Shown here piece after piece: positions 21,960 through 33,328 of a stretch of 64,000 bases of DNA. The notes under the pieces are model-generated. The model worked only from the letters and a program-made list of their open reading frames with translations. It was not told the DNA's origin and made no database searches. Origin of the DNA: Ustilago trichophora (Eukaryota; Basidiomycota; Ustilaginomycetes; Ustilaginales; Ustilaginaceae); NCBI GenBank assembly GCA_900323505.1, contig OOIN01000002.1:434001-498000 (forward strand), read 5' to 3'. Numbering within the stretch: position 1 is the stretch's first letter; every line of letters begins with the position of its first letter. The position numbers and the translations under genes are program-made.

Positions 21960-23984
21960 CGCGATAAGTTTGAAGTGTTCAGCCTTGTGCGGTCAGGACT
22001 TGAGGAAGAAGGGACGTATGAGGTCCGGATTGTGACCCCAGGACAGATGACCAGAAGTTATATCTTCAAGGAGACACACATTAGGTTTGACTTGAGGAGG
22101 GGGCTTTTGTGGTGCATGAGCGGACAACGGAGGGGCCCTTCACAATCGACACCGGTGGGCCTTAGGGGCATGAAGGAAGCAGAGCAGGGCGTTCAGTGGG
22201 TCAATGAGTTCTTTTACACACACACATACACACACGGCCACTCGCAAGAACAGAGCGGCGAACACCGACTCGAAACGAGGCTAGACAAGGAGAAGCGCGG
22301 AAAGGAATCAAAAAGTGGCACTGCCCTGGCCGTGAGCGAGATAGATGAATAGCCGAAGGGGAGCGTGTTCGCGTTCAGGCAGGGCCTTGCCGGCGATCCT
22401 CCTGAGCCTAAACATTGTCATGACTAGGAGGTTAGCGTATTTGTAGACCCTTGCTGCACAAGCGAGACGACAGGAAAAAAAAATCAAAAAAAAAAAAAAA
22501 AAATCATCTCGCATATCAAGGTGGGACGATCAACAGGTTGTAATGGTGACTGGCAATCCTGAGCAACCCTTTTTTTTATTGCCAACTTAACTGTGAGTGG
22601 AACATCGCGGCTTCGACACTGCAGAAGTGTGGGAGTCCCGTCGGGCTGAGGTGAAGTGCTGTGTGGGTGTCTCAAACTGCATCTTTACTCGACCATGGAC
22701 GGAGCACGTTTCTTAACTTAGCGAACGCCGTATTTCACCAGGCTCTGTTGTACTTTGCTTGACGGGAAGCTTTGGTCAAGTCTTATGCAAAATCCACACA
22801 GAAGCTGCTGCATCTGCAGCTATACTACCGCGTGCTAAATTCGAGATCCGCTTCGAGCGTTCTTGACAGCTTCACCATCCGACAAAGACTCCGCGTTGGC
22901 CCGTTTTTAGAACTCGACTCGACTGTCGCCAAAGTTTCGAAACGTCGAGTCGAGGTCAGACCGAATCGTCTTCGAAGAAGAAGTTCAGCTCAAGCTCAAG
23001 GGAAGGGATTGCATGTCAACTGCTGGACCGATCCGAAATGAACACACATCTTGTGGCAACAGGGCGGTGGGGACGCTTGGACAATGATTGCTGTTCGTGG
23101 GACCCTTCATATGTCATCAAGCCGTGGCTGCTTATTGTTTCATGTTGCTGCTTTGTCGTGCCGTCTTTGTTGAATGCTCTCAAACTTGCTTTGCTTCTGA
23201 CTTTTGGATGGTCGGACGAGCAGACTCCTCAACGCATAAGCGCGTGGTGCCAAGGAATGTACCCGACATTCCAGCTCTCGTGCCTTGCTGTCGTGCCTGA
23301 TCGCAATTCGTTCAAAGGCATCAACGGCCGCTTGACAGCGAAGCTATATCTCCAACCTTGTAGATCTCGAGATCGCTTACAAGGTCGGACGTCGATCGGC
23401 TGATTGCCAGTTGTCATGGCTCAACACGCATAATAGAGCATCGGCGATTGAAGGTTGGCCTTTATCCGGGGCCTTTCGTCACCAAGATCTTCTGCTATTC
23501 CGAGCGAATATCACAGAATGACGACGAAGAGCAGACGAAGGCCAACGAAACTAATAGCTTCGTAAGCTCCGGTCTTCGTTGGAGTGGCAAGCCAATCTTA
23601 AGTCCGAATCCTGAGTGGCAAACCATGTTAAAGATCTAACACGCTCCAGGGTTTGCAAATTGGCATTGATTCAGGGTCCAATGTTGCGCAGCCCAAGATG
23701 TGAGTTGCGTGGCCTTTGCTGGGCTGAGCCAGATGTTGCATTGTGGCTGAGCCAAAGTTTGTTTTGCCTGGTAGGCTCGGCCATTTTAGCTCACTCGAAG
23801 CCGAACACGACATCCTCCACTCAACACATTCACCCCTTCAAGTTGTTCCTTCCCACTACCTCCATTGCCCTTTCCTTCCTATTTACCCTCTCCTGAACCT
23901 TTCCTGCACTTGCAGCAACACTCACCCATCACTACATCACATCTCGAACGTCGCTAATTGAACAGGACTCACCTGGTCTCCACG
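21960..23984. promoter_or_regulatory. Divergent intergenic region (esterase / ZFAND2-like)
   Basis: About 2 kb without a supported gene. It includes an ACAC tract (22214-22236), poly-A tracts near 22475-22502, and a pyrimidine-rich leader before the ZFAND2-like ATG. I looked for tRNA A/B boxes and found none that fit. Confidence 0.5.
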
Positions 23985-25075
23985 ATGCCGGAACGATCAA
24001 CAGGACCGATGATGTTCATTGGCGAACGATGTGCACTTGAAGAATGCCATCGAGAAGACTTTTTGCCGTTCAAGTGCAGTGATTGCCGTCAACATTACTG
24101 CTCCAACCACTTCCGACCACAGGCTCATCGATGCTCCAACCATCACGAATCGGATCTCGACTATCGTGTGCCTCTATGTCCCATCTGTGACAATCCACCA
24201 GACGGATGGAAGCGAGATCAGGATCCCAACATTGCCATGGATCGGCACTTGTCAGGACAATGCCCCATGTTGGATAGCAATGGCTATCTCAAGTCTTCTG
24301 CTTCAGCGTCAACCCAGATGAAGAGGACCAAGAAGACCAACGAGTGCTCGTTCGTCAAGTGCTCCAAGATCATGGTCGTACCCATCAAGTGCCCCCAGTG
24401 CGCTGCATCCTTCTGTCCATCTCACCGCGCACCAAATCAACACAGCTGCAAGTCCTCTTCGTCGAACGCATCTCCAACATCTTCCACCACAAGAGTTGCA
24501 GCAAATACACAGACAAGCAACGGTATCAAGAGTGCCTTCCGCAACCTCAAGATCAGCAATCCCACCTCTGGCTCCACTACCAAGACCACCGAATCAACCA
24601 AGCCACCAGAGCCCTCTCGGCCCGTTCCGCATCGCCAAGCAGACGCTTCGACCTCATCAGCACCATTCGGCAAGATGTTTGACAAGTCTGAAAAGTGGGT
24701 GCCAAAGCCAATCTTTGGCAAGGCTTGATCCATCACTGCAGCGCCTGGGCTTCTTCTCTTGAATCTCGGGCTCTTCTAATGAACGATCGGTATGCCTTTG
24801 TATATATACATTGCTGTGCTACTCGCAAGCGCAAAGTATTGTCGATCCAGAGATTTCATTGGCTGACCGCGGTCTTGACCGATCTTTCTCTTCCGAAATT
24901 TGACTGTCACAGGCGCGCAAAGGCCGAAAGGTTGTCTGCGATCCGTGCAATGCAAGCACGTCAGCGCAAAGGCATTCTATCCGAAGCAGACAAGCTGAAG
25001 CTGGCCGAAGAGATGGCTGCTCTCTCCAAGACCGAGAGGATGAAAGCTAATGACTCGGACTGCGTCGTCATGTGA
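23985..25075 (+). CDS. AN1-type zinc-finger protein, ZFAND2/AIRAP-like, with C-terminal CaaX box
   Basis: Two exons, 23985-24694 and 24913-25075 (GTGGGT donor, CACAG acceptor, CTGAC branch-like site), give 290 aa. The first AN1 finger uses C16, C21, C31, C34, C39, H42, H48 and C50. A middle CPIC...H...C module (65-93) follows, then the second AN1 finger (C121, C126, C136, C139, C144, H147, H153, C155). AN1, C2HC, AN1 is the layout of animal ZFAND2A/B (AIRAP, AIRAPL), arsenite-inducible proteasome and p97 adaptors. The second exon is charged and helical and ends in DCVVM, a CaaX prenylation motif, as in membrane-anchored ZFAND2B. If the intron is retained, the protein stops at 24728 without the box. 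Exon 1 from 23985 is well supported; the donor choice is inferred from phase. Confidence 0.85.
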
Positions 25076-25236
25076 TGCATAGCCCCCGCCCCCATCGCCA
25101 GCCATAGTCGTTCTTATACCCCTGCCGCCTCACCATGGAAACTATTACCTATAATCAATATAGACAACAGACGAATGTATCGGAAGTTTGAGACTGTGCT
25201 GATACAAATGCAAGTTGTGATTGACAAAAGTTGAAT

Positions 25237-26214
25237 CTAGTCTTGATAAACGAGCTGACGAAAAGTAATGCTGATCCGCGGCCCCTTGACCTTGAGCTCC
25301 TTTGGAATTTCATGAGTGTAGAACTTCTGTGTTTGACCCTGCATGACCAACAAACTTCCCGCTGCCAGAGTCCAGCGTTTCTTCACTCTGTCATGCCCAC
25401 CCTGTTGCTCTTTGGCCTTGTTTCCCCTAGGCTGTTTGCGTTCCATGATCCAACTCCTATCGGCACCTAGACTTACGGTGACAATGACCTTATTCTCCAG
25501 ATTATCCGAATGTTTGCCAATGTAGACGCTTCCATCATCGTATCTGTTGAGCATGCAGTGATTGAATCTGACCTCCGAACCTAGGCATTCATCTGTGGAG
25601 AGCAGGGAGGCAATGTGATCCAGCAGAGGTGGGAAAGGGGAATGTAGCTCTACAGGATGGCCGCTGTATTTGAGATGGAGACCGGGAGCGGTGGAATAGG
25701 CGGCGATCTCTCGACTTTGGGTGATTTCTCGACCGTATACCTTGAGCTTGGGGCGATACCACTCGGGTAAGCGGTCCAGTTGCTGACGCCATTCTTCGGC
25801 GAGGGTGCGATCGATGAAATTTGGATGATAATATATTTCGGCATCGGGAAGGCCGGAAATTTTGTATGTGGTGCAGAAGGAGCGTTGGGTGACTTGGTGG
25901 AATGGTCCGCGGTGGTGGTTCTCTGGCGATGCCGAGGGAAGAGGTTCTATCTTCAAGCGCTTAATCTCAGACTGCGTCGCATTAGATGGATCGATAGCAT
26001 CGTCGTTATGAATTGCTTGCGAGCGAGTCCTCTTGGCAACGCTCGAGATGGAATCCGTTTTTGTTGGTGGTAGCCTATTCCGCTGTGCGCCAAACTTGAC
26101 GTTGAACAACGTGCTCTGGAAGGTACGTTTCGATAGAGATGTTGAAGTGCTTGCAATTCCATCCTTCTGTGGCGATACCGGTGCCGAGGGCGCGAAAGAT
26201 GTCGATCTTGTCAT
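25237..26214 (-). CDS. AlkB-like Fe(II)/2-oxoglutarate dioxygenase (ALKBH2/3 type)
   Basis: A 325-aa protein from the first ATG (26214); the frame is open upstream but without ATG. The first ~110 residues are disordered and basic, with possible nuclear-localisation stretches (KRTRS, EIKRLKI). The catalytic double-stranded beta-helix follows. It has the NRYDDG strand and iron ligands His235 and Asp237 (GKHSDN) and His301 (YTHEIPK). The 2-oxoglutarate-binding Arg313 and the substrate-side Arg319 lie in the RISITFR motif. The family reverses N-alkyl base lesions (1-methyladenine, 3-methylcytosine) by oxidative demethylation, with release of formaldehyde. The closest overall layout is ALKBH2/3, but RNA substrates cannot be excluded. 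It lies tail-to-tail with the ZFAND2-like gene, 161 bases apart. Confidence 0.88.
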   Translation of the reverse strand: MTRSTSFAPSAPVSPQKDGIASTSTSLSKRTFQSTLFNVKFGAQRNRLPPTKTDSISSVAKRTRSQAIHNDDAIDPSNATQSEIKRLKIEPLPSASPENHHRGPFHQVTQRSFCTTYKISGLPDAEIYYHPNFIDRTLAEEWRQQLDRLPEWYRPKLKVYGREITQSREIAAYSTAPGLHLKYSGHPVELHSPFPPLLDHIASLLSTDECLGSEVRFNHCMLNRYDDGSVYIGKHSDNLENKVIVTVSLGADRSWIMERKQPRGNKAKEQQGGHDRVKKRWTLAAGSLLVMQGQTQKFYTHEIPKELKVKGPRISITFRQLVYQD

Positions 26215-26375
26215 CGGCTTCACCGCCGTTCGCAGTTTCACTGCCAAAGATGGTGCTTGTCAGCTTTTTAGTTATGGTGTAAGGGGGAAGGCTCAGCCAT
26301 GTTTTGCCACCGGCTATTCAACTTGACCTATGTCAGGGTCCATCTTTCTGTCCTCGTGCATGCGGAGGAAGAACA

Positions 26376-26409
26376 CCGATGCCCGATGCCCGATGCCCGA
26401 TGCTCGATT
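26376..26409. repeat. 8-bp tandem repeat, about 4 copies
   Basis: Consecutive copies of CCGATGCC with one base change in the last unit. It lies just upstream of the AlkB-like gene. Confidence 0.8.
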
Positions 26410-26838
26410 TTGAAATCAAAGCCAATCTGGATTGGTTGTGTAAATTCAACACACAGAAAGAAAAAAAAGAAGAAGAAAAAAAAAACAGCACACAAAACGG
26501 ACGACTTTCCGAGTCTGCTTGCACCCCAACGCGGTCAATTTGTAAAGAGATCTCCTTATCAGCGTTCTGGCCATGGCGGTGACTAATGAAGTCTTTCTGT
26601 CCAATTTTCCCCAATCAAGCAACTCTTTTGCGCTTGCCCCTGACTATCACACCCCGCAGCAGCCTGCATGAAGCACACAAGCCCATAAGTATGTTGAAGG
26701 CATGCTCAAGCCTTTGTGTATGGTGGATGCAACGTGGAAGGCGAACTTGATGCTGACCGGCGAAATTCGCGCGGCCACGGGATTCCCGAAGAAGGGAAAA
26801 AGGAGAGCTTAGAAATTCAGGTACATTCGCTGGCTAGT

Positions 26839-26865
26839 GTACAGTACAGTACAGTACAGTACAGT
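26839..26865. repeat. (ACAGT)5 tandem repeat
   Basis: Five perfect head-to-tail copies of ACAGT, of the same family as the AGTAC palindromes. Confidence 0.9.
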
Positions 26866-27628
26866 GTTCTGTGCGGTGCAGGGTCTGAGGAGAAAAAGAA
26901 AGAGAAAAAAAGACTCACCGGCGGCGGCGTGTGTGGTCACGGCTGAAGCTCGGTCGGGCCCAGCTTGGAAATCCCCTCTAATTTTGTTTTATATTTTCGC
27001 GTGTGTGTTGGGGATGAGTCTTGCGTCGGCGGAACATGTGGCAAAAACAAAAAGAACCCACTGGATGGCACGTTCAGGATCAGTACCCCTTTCGAGAGCT
27101 TCACCGCACACATCCCACTACAACTTTGATCAAGAGTGTAGCAGCAAGTCTGTGCGCAGATCTTCTTTGAAGCAAACTTGAGAAAGACAAGGCAATGCAT
27201 TTGAAATGGCCAAGATGAGATATGCACGACAAGCTGCAGACGCGTGTGCCCTGGTGAACAAGTCAAATCGATCAAGAGTAACCAACGCCCATTCATTTAT
27301 TTGTTTTCCCCCTTCTGTGTGAGCGCAAAGCCACTTTTCTATTCATTGGCGAGAAAGAGTGAGAGTGGCTGAGCTTTGAGTTGGAGAACAAAACTACGCG
27401 AGTCTGCTGCACGGTAACAAGTCGGCGAGTTTTCTTTTTCTTTTTCTGTATTTCGATGGACCGTGGCTCAACTGCCTTGTTTTTTTTTTTGTACTTTCTT
27501 CTTCTTCTTGTTCTTGGTCGGTGTGGGTGTTGGTGGCCAAGTTTTTTTTTTTTTTTGACGGTCCGTTCGTTCTCGAGATCTTGCTATCTTTTGCTTCATC
27601 TAAGTGAGCGCTGTTGGCTGTTGACTGC

Positions 27629-27660
27629 TGGCTGCTTGGCTGCTTGGCTGCTTGGCTGCT
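27629..27660. repeat. 8-bp tandem repeat GGCTGCTT, 4 copies
   Basis: Four copies of GGCTGCTT (the last incomplete), about 180 bases upstream of the pyruvate kinase ATG, probably in its leader or core promoter. Confidence 0.8.
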
Positions 27661-27837
27661 GTTTGCCTCCAGCTGAACTTGAAATCAAAGGTGCGCTTTC
27701 TTCTCATATGCCTCTTCGCCCAATCGATCCCTGTTACCTCCTCATCAACTACCACCACATCCATCTTCTCCTCCTCCACCCTCGTCTCCTCGATCACCAC
27801 CTTCCGTGCCGATCAAGGTTAATTACATTCATACACG

Positions 27838-29531
27838 ATGATCTACGCTCCCATCGCAAAGACGCAGCTCGAGTGGTACGCCTCGCTCAACCCCCTCGAG
27901 CACGGTGTCGACAACAAGTTCTTCCGTAAGACGTAAGTTCCTCTCAGCCTCAGTGGGCAGTCATATGCAGCATCCCTCGTGATCAAGTGGAACATTCTGA
28001 CTGACATTCCCTGCACACCTTTGCCATCAATAGCTCCATCATCGCCACCATCGGCCCCAAGACCAACAATGTCGAGATGCTCGGCGCTCTCCGCCAGGCT
28101 GGTATGAACATTGTCCGTCTCAACGCTTCGCACGGTTCCCACGAGTACTTCAAGTCGGTCGTCGACAACGCCCGCGCCGTTGTTGCTCAGACTCCCGGTC
28201 GACCGCTTGCCATCGCTCTCGACACCAAGGGTCCTGAGATGCGCACTGGTGTCATGGTCAATGGCGAGGATGTCAAGATCCCCATGGGCCACGAGTTCTA
28301 CGTCACCACCGACGACGCTTACGCTGAAAAGTGCTCGCTCGAGTACCTCTACATCGACTACAAGAACCTCGCCAACAAGGTCGAGGTTGGCCGTACCATC
28401 TTCATCGACGACGGTATCCTCTCGCTCCAGGTTCTCAACATCGAGAGCGACAAGCTCGTCAAGGTCCGCGCCGTCAACAACGGTGTTCTTTCCTCCAAGA
28501 AGGGTGTCAACCTTCCCATGACCGAGGTCGATCTCCCCGCCATCTCGGAGAAGGACAGGAAGGACATCGAATTCGCCGTTGAGCAGGACCTCGACATGAT
28601 CTTTGCCTCTTTCATCCGACGCGGCTCCGATGTTCGCACCATCCGTGAGATCCTTGGCGAAAAGGGTGCCCACATCAAGATCATCTCCAAGGTCGAGAAC
28701 CACCAGGGTGTCCAGAACTTTGACGAGATTCTCAAGGAGTCCGACGGTATCATGGTTGCCCGTGGTGACCTTGGTATCGAGATCCCCGCTCCCCAGGTGT
28801 TCATGGCTCAGAAGATGATGATCTCCAAGTGCAACATTGCCGGCAAGCCCGTTATCTGCGCTACCCAGATGCTCGAGTCGATGATTGTCAACAACCGACC
28901 CACGCGTGCCGAGGTTTCCGACGTTGCCAACGCCGTTCTCGACGGTGCTGACTGTGTCATGCTTTCCGGTGAGACCGCTAAGGGCGCTTACCCCATCGAG
29001 GCTGTCAAGATGATGGCCGAGACCGCATACCTTGCCGAGCAGAGCGTTTCGTACGTCCCCCTCTTCAACGAGATGCGCACCTTGACCACCATCCCCACCG
29101 ACACCAACGAGACCATTGCCATGGCTGCCGTCGCTGCCTCGCTCGAGCAGCACGCCGGTGCCATCTTGCTCATGTCGACCAGCGGTACCACCGCTCGTCT
29201 GGTCAGCAAGTACCGCCCCAGCTGCCCCATCCTTACCATCACTCGCAACCCTCACACCGCCCGCGATGTCCACCTCTACCGCGGCTGCTACCCATTCCTC
29301 TACCCGCACCCCCGCCCCGAGGACAACTCCAAGTGGCAGGAGGACGTCGACAACCGTATCAAGTACGGTCTCGCCGAGGCTCTCGCCCTTGGCATCATTG
29401 AGAAGGGAGACGTCGTCATCACCCTCCAGGGCTGGAGGGCACAGAGCGGAAGCACCAACACCATCCGCATCCTTAGCGTTCCCGAGAGCGCCCGCGACTT
29501 TAAGCTCGAGGGCACCCACCCCAGCCAATAG
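27838..29531 (+). CDS. pyk1: Pyruvate kinase
   Basis: Exons 27838-27932 and 28034-29531 (GTAAGT...TAG intron of 101 nt) give 530 aa. The splice restores [11 protein letters not shown], the N-terminal pyruvate kinase signature. Also seen are [12 protein letters not shown] (the usual Phe of RxNFSHG is Ala here), [21 protein letters not shown], the active-site block [12 protein letters not shown] near residue 247-260 followed by [14 protein letters not shown], and ATQMLESM. The enzyme makes pyruvate and ATP from phosphoenolpyruvate and ADP, the last step of glycolysis. It is cytosolic; I see no targeting signal, and reading past the TAG gives no peroxisomal tripeptide. The strong C-ending codon bias is that of a very highly expressed gene. 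Confidence 0.97.
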
Positions 29532-31778
29532 AGAGGCTTTGGGCCCCCAACAAAAAAGAATCGTCATAGGCGTTTAGCAGTTTTCTCCCTTCTTTGCTTG
29601 TTTGTAATTTCATTCCCCCTCCATTAGGTCTTTCATTTTGTTTGCTGCAATATCTGTCTCTCTCTCTCTTTTGCACTTGTTCGTAGTGTGACTATCAAGT
29701 GTGTGGAAAGAAAAAGTTGCGAAAGACTCGAAATGGGACTTGTACGAGAACGAGTGGAGGAGAGAGCGAGAACTTGAAAGAAAGCTCTGCAGGGGGGGGA
29801 CAGTAAGCTCATGTGAGAGGCTCTGAGTGAAAAGCACGACAGGATACTGTGATGTGAAGTCTCGATCCAGTCTACATAGGAGGAGAGCTGGAAGGGCCGT
29901 GCGGACACAACCTCTGACTTGGGAGAAGAGAAGATTTCAACCAAGGGACTGGAAGAACGGAGAATAAGATAACCCACAACAAGGTCGGAGATCAACACGG
30001 CGGCCATTCATGGACCCTTTTTTACGTCGGCTAGATAACAGCAACTCTATCTTGTGGATCGGTGAATAGTAAAGGGCCGGCGAATTGTGGTACCGGTCAT
30101 AAAGCTGGACGGCCATCGAGCGACTGACGAGCGGCAGGAAAGGGGAGTGTGTGATCTCGGGAGGAGTAGGACGTGAAAAGGAACCGGAAATCACTTTTGG
30201 CCGGGTGGAACCGGTGTTCTGGTCCACAAGCAGGTTTTTTTAGTTCAAATTGTTAGGGCTTAGAATCTTACAATAAACGGCTCTTCGATTTTGGATTTGA
30301 GGCGTCTCGCCACGTGTGAGCAAAACTCTCCGGAACCACTTTCTTCTGACCCAAGCTCAATCTATTCACCCTTCAGTACTGTAGATAGCGCCAACTTTCA
30401 CCGCCCTCAAACCCTACATCTGTTGCTATCGAGCGGAGGTCGAAGTTTCCATGGCGAATCATATCTCACCCAACTTACGCCTTGACAGTAGACTTGGTCA
30501 ATGCTTAAAAGTGCGAGCCACAGAGACTCTTCATCAAGGAAAAACCGGATTAGCCAGGGATAGCGAGAAAAAAAAAAAGAAAAAAAAAAGTGAATTTGTT
30601 GGGGAAGAACAATGCACGTCATTTGCAGCCTGCAGAAAAGTTTAGTTGAAAACAAAAATCCTGGCGTTTCGCCTCTCAACCGTCAAATTGTGCAGCGCTC
30701 TTTGGTCTGATGGCAAGTTTTGGGGCTTTGGCAAGTATTGCCGGTGTTCGCATTTTATTGCCTTTAACTGCAGTAGAACGATATTGGATGTACAGTAGCT
30801 GTCTGCTGACAGCTTCATGCCAGTTTTTAGAGTTGGTCGTGTGACTGTCCATACTTTCGGTCTTTTCGTTTTGCGTGCGGGGCTGTTCAGTGTCACGAGG
30901 GTAGGTACAGTGCACAGGCTTGGAATCGCCAATCATGCCTGCTTCATCTGCTCTTCAATCCCAAAAAGAATGATGGTGAAGATGCGAAACACTGGCTGGA
31001 ACGGTGGCAATGAGAGTATCTAACAAACAGAAAACATAAGCCGCGGTCTCTGTCATTCACCCTGTTGGAAGACTACTGTACTTTGCCAAGTGTGCGGATC
31101 GCTGCCATCCATACCAGTCAAAGGCAGAGTCCGGCACTTTTAACAACCTCCGAAGTTCTTTTGCCTTTCTCTTTTTTTTTTTGTTTCCTGTCGTTTTGTG
31201 CACACTCCTCACTACAGCTCCTGGCCTGAATGCACCCTGCGAATCATACTTGTAACTTAAGCTCCATCGCCACATTGCTCACTGCCATTGTCCACCGCCC
31301 ACTGCGGGGAATCGGGTCTTTGCTCTCAGCCTTTGCAGCTTGTTATGTTGAGAGTTTAGCGACCTTTTGTCCGATCGGTCTTTCGCTTCCCAAGACAGAA
31401 AATTGTGGCGGCTTTGACAGAAATGAGCTGAAAGTCGATGGCTGCCCCAATAACCGGGTGACAGTTGGACCGATGAAGCGGTATGGGCCTTTCCTGCGGT
31501 GTCTTTGACGAGCGATGATGAGCTTCCAAAAAGACAAAAAAAAAAAAAAAAAAAAGGTTTCCCGCCAAGAAGATTCATTTTTGTGAATTGCCTTCTTTTT
31601 TTTGGTCCGGTGTCCCCACTCTGTGCTGATAGAGAGCATCAGGGTCCACGCTAACCAAGAGAGGAGAGGAAGAGTATATAGAGCCTCCCTTGATCTGAGC
31701 ATTAGCTCTTGCAGTCGTCTTTGCACCTTCTTCACCTTCACTTACACTCCGAGAAAGTCACGTATACCATCCATCACG
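29532..31778. other. Intergenic region between pyruvate kinase and the ELO gene
   Basis: 2.2 kb with no supported gene on either strand. It contains the pyk1 3' flank, scattered AGTAC-like elements (30373-30383), poly-A tracts (30570-30590, 31537-31555) and, from about 31640, the pyrimidine-rich ELO leader. A long-range promoter or an unrecognised non-coding RNA is possible but has no direct evidence. Confidence 0.5.
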
Positions 31779-32873
31779 ATGCTGTATCCACTTGACAACC
31801 CCCGACTTTCCTTCTTCCAGAGGCTGGCGGAGCAGCCCTACCCGGCCAAGCCTGAGGGTCTCCCTGTGGCGGACTGGGCCTTTGAGCTCTCCCTGTCACC
31901 TTGGGTTCCCCTCATCACTGGCGTCGTATACCTTTTTGCCACCCACGCTACCAACCATCGTTTTGGTCCTGGCAAGCCTAAACCCGCCGACTTGGTCAAG
32001 CAATCCTACGGGCTTTCCCAGACAGTCCTCGGACACAATATCCTCCTCGCCGCCTACTCTGGATGGACATTCTTCCACGCCGCCAGCCGCATCATCGCCT
32101 ATCTCTTCTCCGGCGCTGCCACTGGCGGAATCTCTGGCTTCACCAACGCCTATTGCACAGTCCCTATCGCCGACTCCTCCTTCGCTGGCCTCGGAATTTA
32201 CGTTTGGCTCTTCTACATCTCCAAATATTACGAAATCATCGACTCGGTCATTCTCATTCTTAAGGGTAAACCTGTCAGCAACCTTCAATCGTACCATCAT
32301 GCAGGTGCCATCCTTTGCATGTGGGCTGCTTATCGATACTCTGCTCCCGCAGTGTTTATCTTTTTGCTCTTCAACTCGTTGGTTCACACTTTGATGTACA
32401 CCTACTACTCGATGACGGCTTTGAAGCTTCCTTTCACCGGTGGTCTTAAGAGGAGCATGACCACGATCCAAATCACACAGCTCGTCGTTGGTTGCGGTAT
32501 GGCTGCTAGCTACGCTTTCCTTACTTACAACCCTAGCGCTTACCCTGCTGGTGCTGTACCCACTCCCGGAAGGCACATTGCAAACCCCGCATCGGCCGCT
32601 TTCTCCTCCTTTGCAAGCGCCGGCAACAACTCCAGCTCCAACACTGCAGGCTCTCTTTTGGCTTCAAACACAAAGGAGGCTATCCAACTCATCAAAAATA
32701 CACTCCTCTCCAGCGTCGGTGCTGAGGGTAAGACACCTTGTGTTTCCACTTCGGGTCAACTCTTCGCCGTAGGTCTCAACGTGGCTTACTTGATCCCCCT
32801 GATCTACCTCTTTGTTAGCTTTTACATTCGAAGCTACCAGAAGAAGCAGGCTAAGGGTGCCAAGTCTCAGTAA
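31779..32873 (+). CDS. ELO-family fatty-acid elongase (3-ketoacyl-CoA synthase)
   Basis: 364 aa from the ATG at 31779, which follows a CT-rich leader; the open frame upstream has no better start. The protein is highly hydrophobic with about seven membrane spans. It carries the ELO signatures YISKYYEIIDSVILILKGKP and LQSYHHAG (Gln170, His173, His174), and HTLMYTYYSM. The first His of the usual HxxHH box is Gln, as in the QxxHH subgroup. ELO proteins condense malonyl-CoA with long-chain acyl-CoA in the ER, feeding sphingolipid and very-long-chain fatty-acid synthesis. The loop at about 255-310 is Ser/Asn/Ala-rich, and the C-terminus is basic (YQKKQAKGAKSQ), consistent with ER retention. Chain-length preference cannot be read. 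Confidence 0.9.
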   Translation: MLYPLDNPRLSFFQRLAEQPYPAKPEGLPVADWAFELSLSPWVPLITGVVYLFATHATNHRFGPGKPKPADLVKQSYGLSQTVLGHNILLAAYSGWTFFHAASRIIAYLFSGAATGGISGFTNAYCTVPIADSSFAGLGIYVWLFYISKYYEIIDSVILILKGKPVSNLQSYHHAGAILCMWAAYRYSAPAVFIFLLFNSLVHTLMYTYYSMTALKLPFTGGLKRSMTTIQITQLVVGCGMAASYAFLTYNPSAYPAGAVPTPGRHIANPASAAFSSFASAGNNSSSNTAGSLLASNTKEAIQLIKNTLLSSVGAEGKTPCVSTSGQLFAVGLNVAYLIPLIYLFVSFYIRSYQKKQAKGAKSQ

Positions 32874-33328
32874 ATGCAGCATTCATCCAAAAGGTGCTCA
32901 GCCAAAGGTGTTCCATAGACACCTTTTCCCACACAACTTTGCTTTCTCGTTTCGCTCTCATTCTCGCTTTCTCTCAGAACTTTTCCCGGGTCTACCCAAT
33001 TTTTGTGTCATCTACATTGTAATTTTACCGCTGTTTCCACATTTTCTTTCTTCTGCGAAGTTAAGCCTGAATTTTTTCCGTTCCGCCTCACTTACGACCA
33101 TGATTTGAGAAGGAAGGCAGAAATAAGCAGAAATTGTATGAGAGCTTGCGGATGATAGTGTACATGAAAAGGCAAGGAGGAAAAAGTATGTGAAATGTGC
33201 TCAAAGGACAAGACAAGATGCGATGCTTGGAGGAAGCTGGTATCAAAAGGATGGGGTACAAGGGCAAGACCGGGGTAGGAGACAGAGGAGCGAATATCCG
33301 GGCAAGTGGCAATGTGGGTGGGATCTTT
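32874..33328. other. Convergent 3' intergenic region (ELO / secreted protein)
   Basis: No gene seen; T-rich after the ELO stop, probably both 3' UTRs. Confidence 0.6.

Larger units (their letters stand above)
26215..27837. promoter_or_regulatory. Divergent intergenic region (AlkB-like / pyruvate kinase)
   Basis: 1.6 kb without a supported gene. It holds two 8-bp tandem repeats, an (ACAGT)n run at 26839-26865 and long T/C tracts in the pyruvate kinase leader (27480-27560). Confidence 0.5.

Noticed and set aside
27843..29567. 574-codon open frame antisense to pyruvate kinase
   Set aside because: Same codon-bias artefact; it even reads through the pyruvate kinase intron and has no recognisable domain.
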